DNA from: TCS-49 sp964442515
GTDB lineage: Bacteria; Campylobacterota; Campylobacteria; Campylobacterales; Sulfurovaceae
DNA: 6,027 nt
Direction of reading: 5' to 3'
NCBI GenBank assembly: GCA_964442515.1
Contig: CAYUAC010000114.1
Span: forward strand, 1 to 6,027
Made by a program: the position numbers and the translations under genes. The notes under the pieces were generated by a model. That model worked only from the letters and a program-made list of their open reading frames with translations, made no database searches and was not told the DNA's origin. Position 1 is the first letter of the stretch. Each line of letters opens with the position of its first letter. Below, piece by piece: positions 5,553-6,027 of this stretch.

Positions 5553-6027
5553 ATGGATACGACACAGATACACTGCAGTTTTTGCGGCAAAAATAAAGAT
5601 CAGACCAAAAAGCTCTTTAGCGCAGAAGATACCCATATATGCGATGCGTGCTGTCAACTCTGTGCTTCGGTTATGCAAAAAGAAACCCTCAAAGAACAAA
5701 AACAGCAGTTTCAGCGGGGGTTGAGCGTACCTGAAAAAATTAAGCAGCATCTTGACAGCTACGTCATCGGGCAGGAGGATGCCAAAAAAATCCTCGCTGT
5801 TGCTTTGTACAGTCACTATAAGCGCATTGACAAGCCCGTTTTGGATGATGTGGAATTGGAAAAAAGCAATATCATGATGATAGGCCCTTCAGGCAGCGGC
5901 AAAACGCTGCTTGCAAAATCTCTTGCAAAAGTGATGGATGTACCCTTTACCGTTGCCGATGCTACTGCCCTTACCGAGGCCGGATACGTGGGAGAGGATG
6001 TCGAATCCGTTCTTTCAAGGCTTTTGG
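5553..6027 (+). CDS. clpX: ClpX ATPase subunit of Clp protease, N-terminal 158 aa (3' end outside window)
   Basis: This is a AAA+ unfoldase that recognises substrates and feeds them to the ClpP protease. The visible part has the zinc-binding domain with Cys8-x2-Cys11 and Cys30-x2-Cys33 (CSFC and CDAC), the YVIGQEDAKKILAVALYSHYKR segment (70-91), Walker A GPSGSGKT (111-118; canonical GPTGSGKT), and the ATALTEAGYVGEDVESVL region. ClpX is usually about 410-430 aa, so roughly the first 40 percent is present and the reading frame is open to the window edge. AGAAGG (5541-5546) is a good ribosome site six bases before the ATG, and the gap to the previous gene is 16 bp. It thus belongs to a nifA-Tpx-like-clpX operon rather than the usual tig-clpP-clpX-lon setting, suggesting a nif-dedicated paralogue. 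ClpX2, encoded beside nif genes in Azotobacter vinelandii, lowers NifB and NifEN levels, a useful precedent. Walker B, sensor motifs and the ClpP-binding IGF loop lie outside the window. Confidence 0.93.
   Translation, partial: MDTTQIHCSFCGKNKDQTKKLFSAEDTHICDACCQLCASVMQKETLKEQKQQFQRGLSVPEKIKQHLDSYVIGQEDAKKILAVALYSHYKRIDKPVLDDVELEKSNIMMIGPSGSGKTLLAKSLAKVMDVPFTVADATALTEAGYVGEDVESVLSRLL

Overview
The window looks like the right-hand part of a nitrogen-fixation (nif) regulatory and accessory region, most likely from a member of the Campylobacterota (a Sulfurimonas-, Sulfuricurvum- or Sulfurospirillum-like organism). Three things suggest this: AT-rich intergenic DNA around moderately GC-balanced genes, -24/-12 elements of the GGAA...TTGC type used by RpoN in that phylum, and the gene content. 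The taxon is an inference; there is no rRNA or other marker gene here.

Left end (1-421): the window opens inside the last 25 codons of a YoeB/Txe-family mRNA-cleaving toxin gene (+). Its stop overlaps the stop of a convergent small Cys-containing ORF (-) of 59 or 73 residues, which I do not recognise. Upstream of that ORF, at 322-339 on the minus strand, is a good sigma-54 (-24/-12) element. A weaker sigma-54-like element on the plus strand (369-385) faces the next operon. The divergent intergenic region may therefore be a nitrogen-fixation regulon node.

Centre (428-3406): three tightly packed plus-strand genes form a probable operon. They are an aldo/keto reductase with an intact Asp-Tyr-Lys-His tetrad, a 544-residue soluble fumarate-reductase/succinate-dehydrogenase-type flavoprotein that lacks the covalent-FAD histidine, and nifT.

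Right (3492-6027): after an 85-bp AT-rich gap with housekeeping-type promoter signals come nifA, a thiol-peroxidase (Tpx)-like protein with no cysteine at the expected peroxidatic site, and the first 158 codons of a clpX, spaced 8 and 16 bp apart. NifA is the sigma-54 activator with GAF, AAA+ and HTH domains. It has a non-consensus GAFTDA sigma-54 contact loop, an N-terminal CxxC, and no Cys-rich linker.

Working model: NifA, together with RpoN, activates nif promoters, possibly including the -24/-12 elements near position 330. ClpX next to nif genes recalls ClpX2 of Azotobacter vinelandii, which lowers NifB and NifEN levels. The degenerate peroxiredoxin between them could be a non-catalytic redox-fold partner. 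The two oxidoreductases linked to nifT are the least explained part and may handle reducing equivalents or a small carbonyl/dicarboxylate metabolite during diazotrophy.
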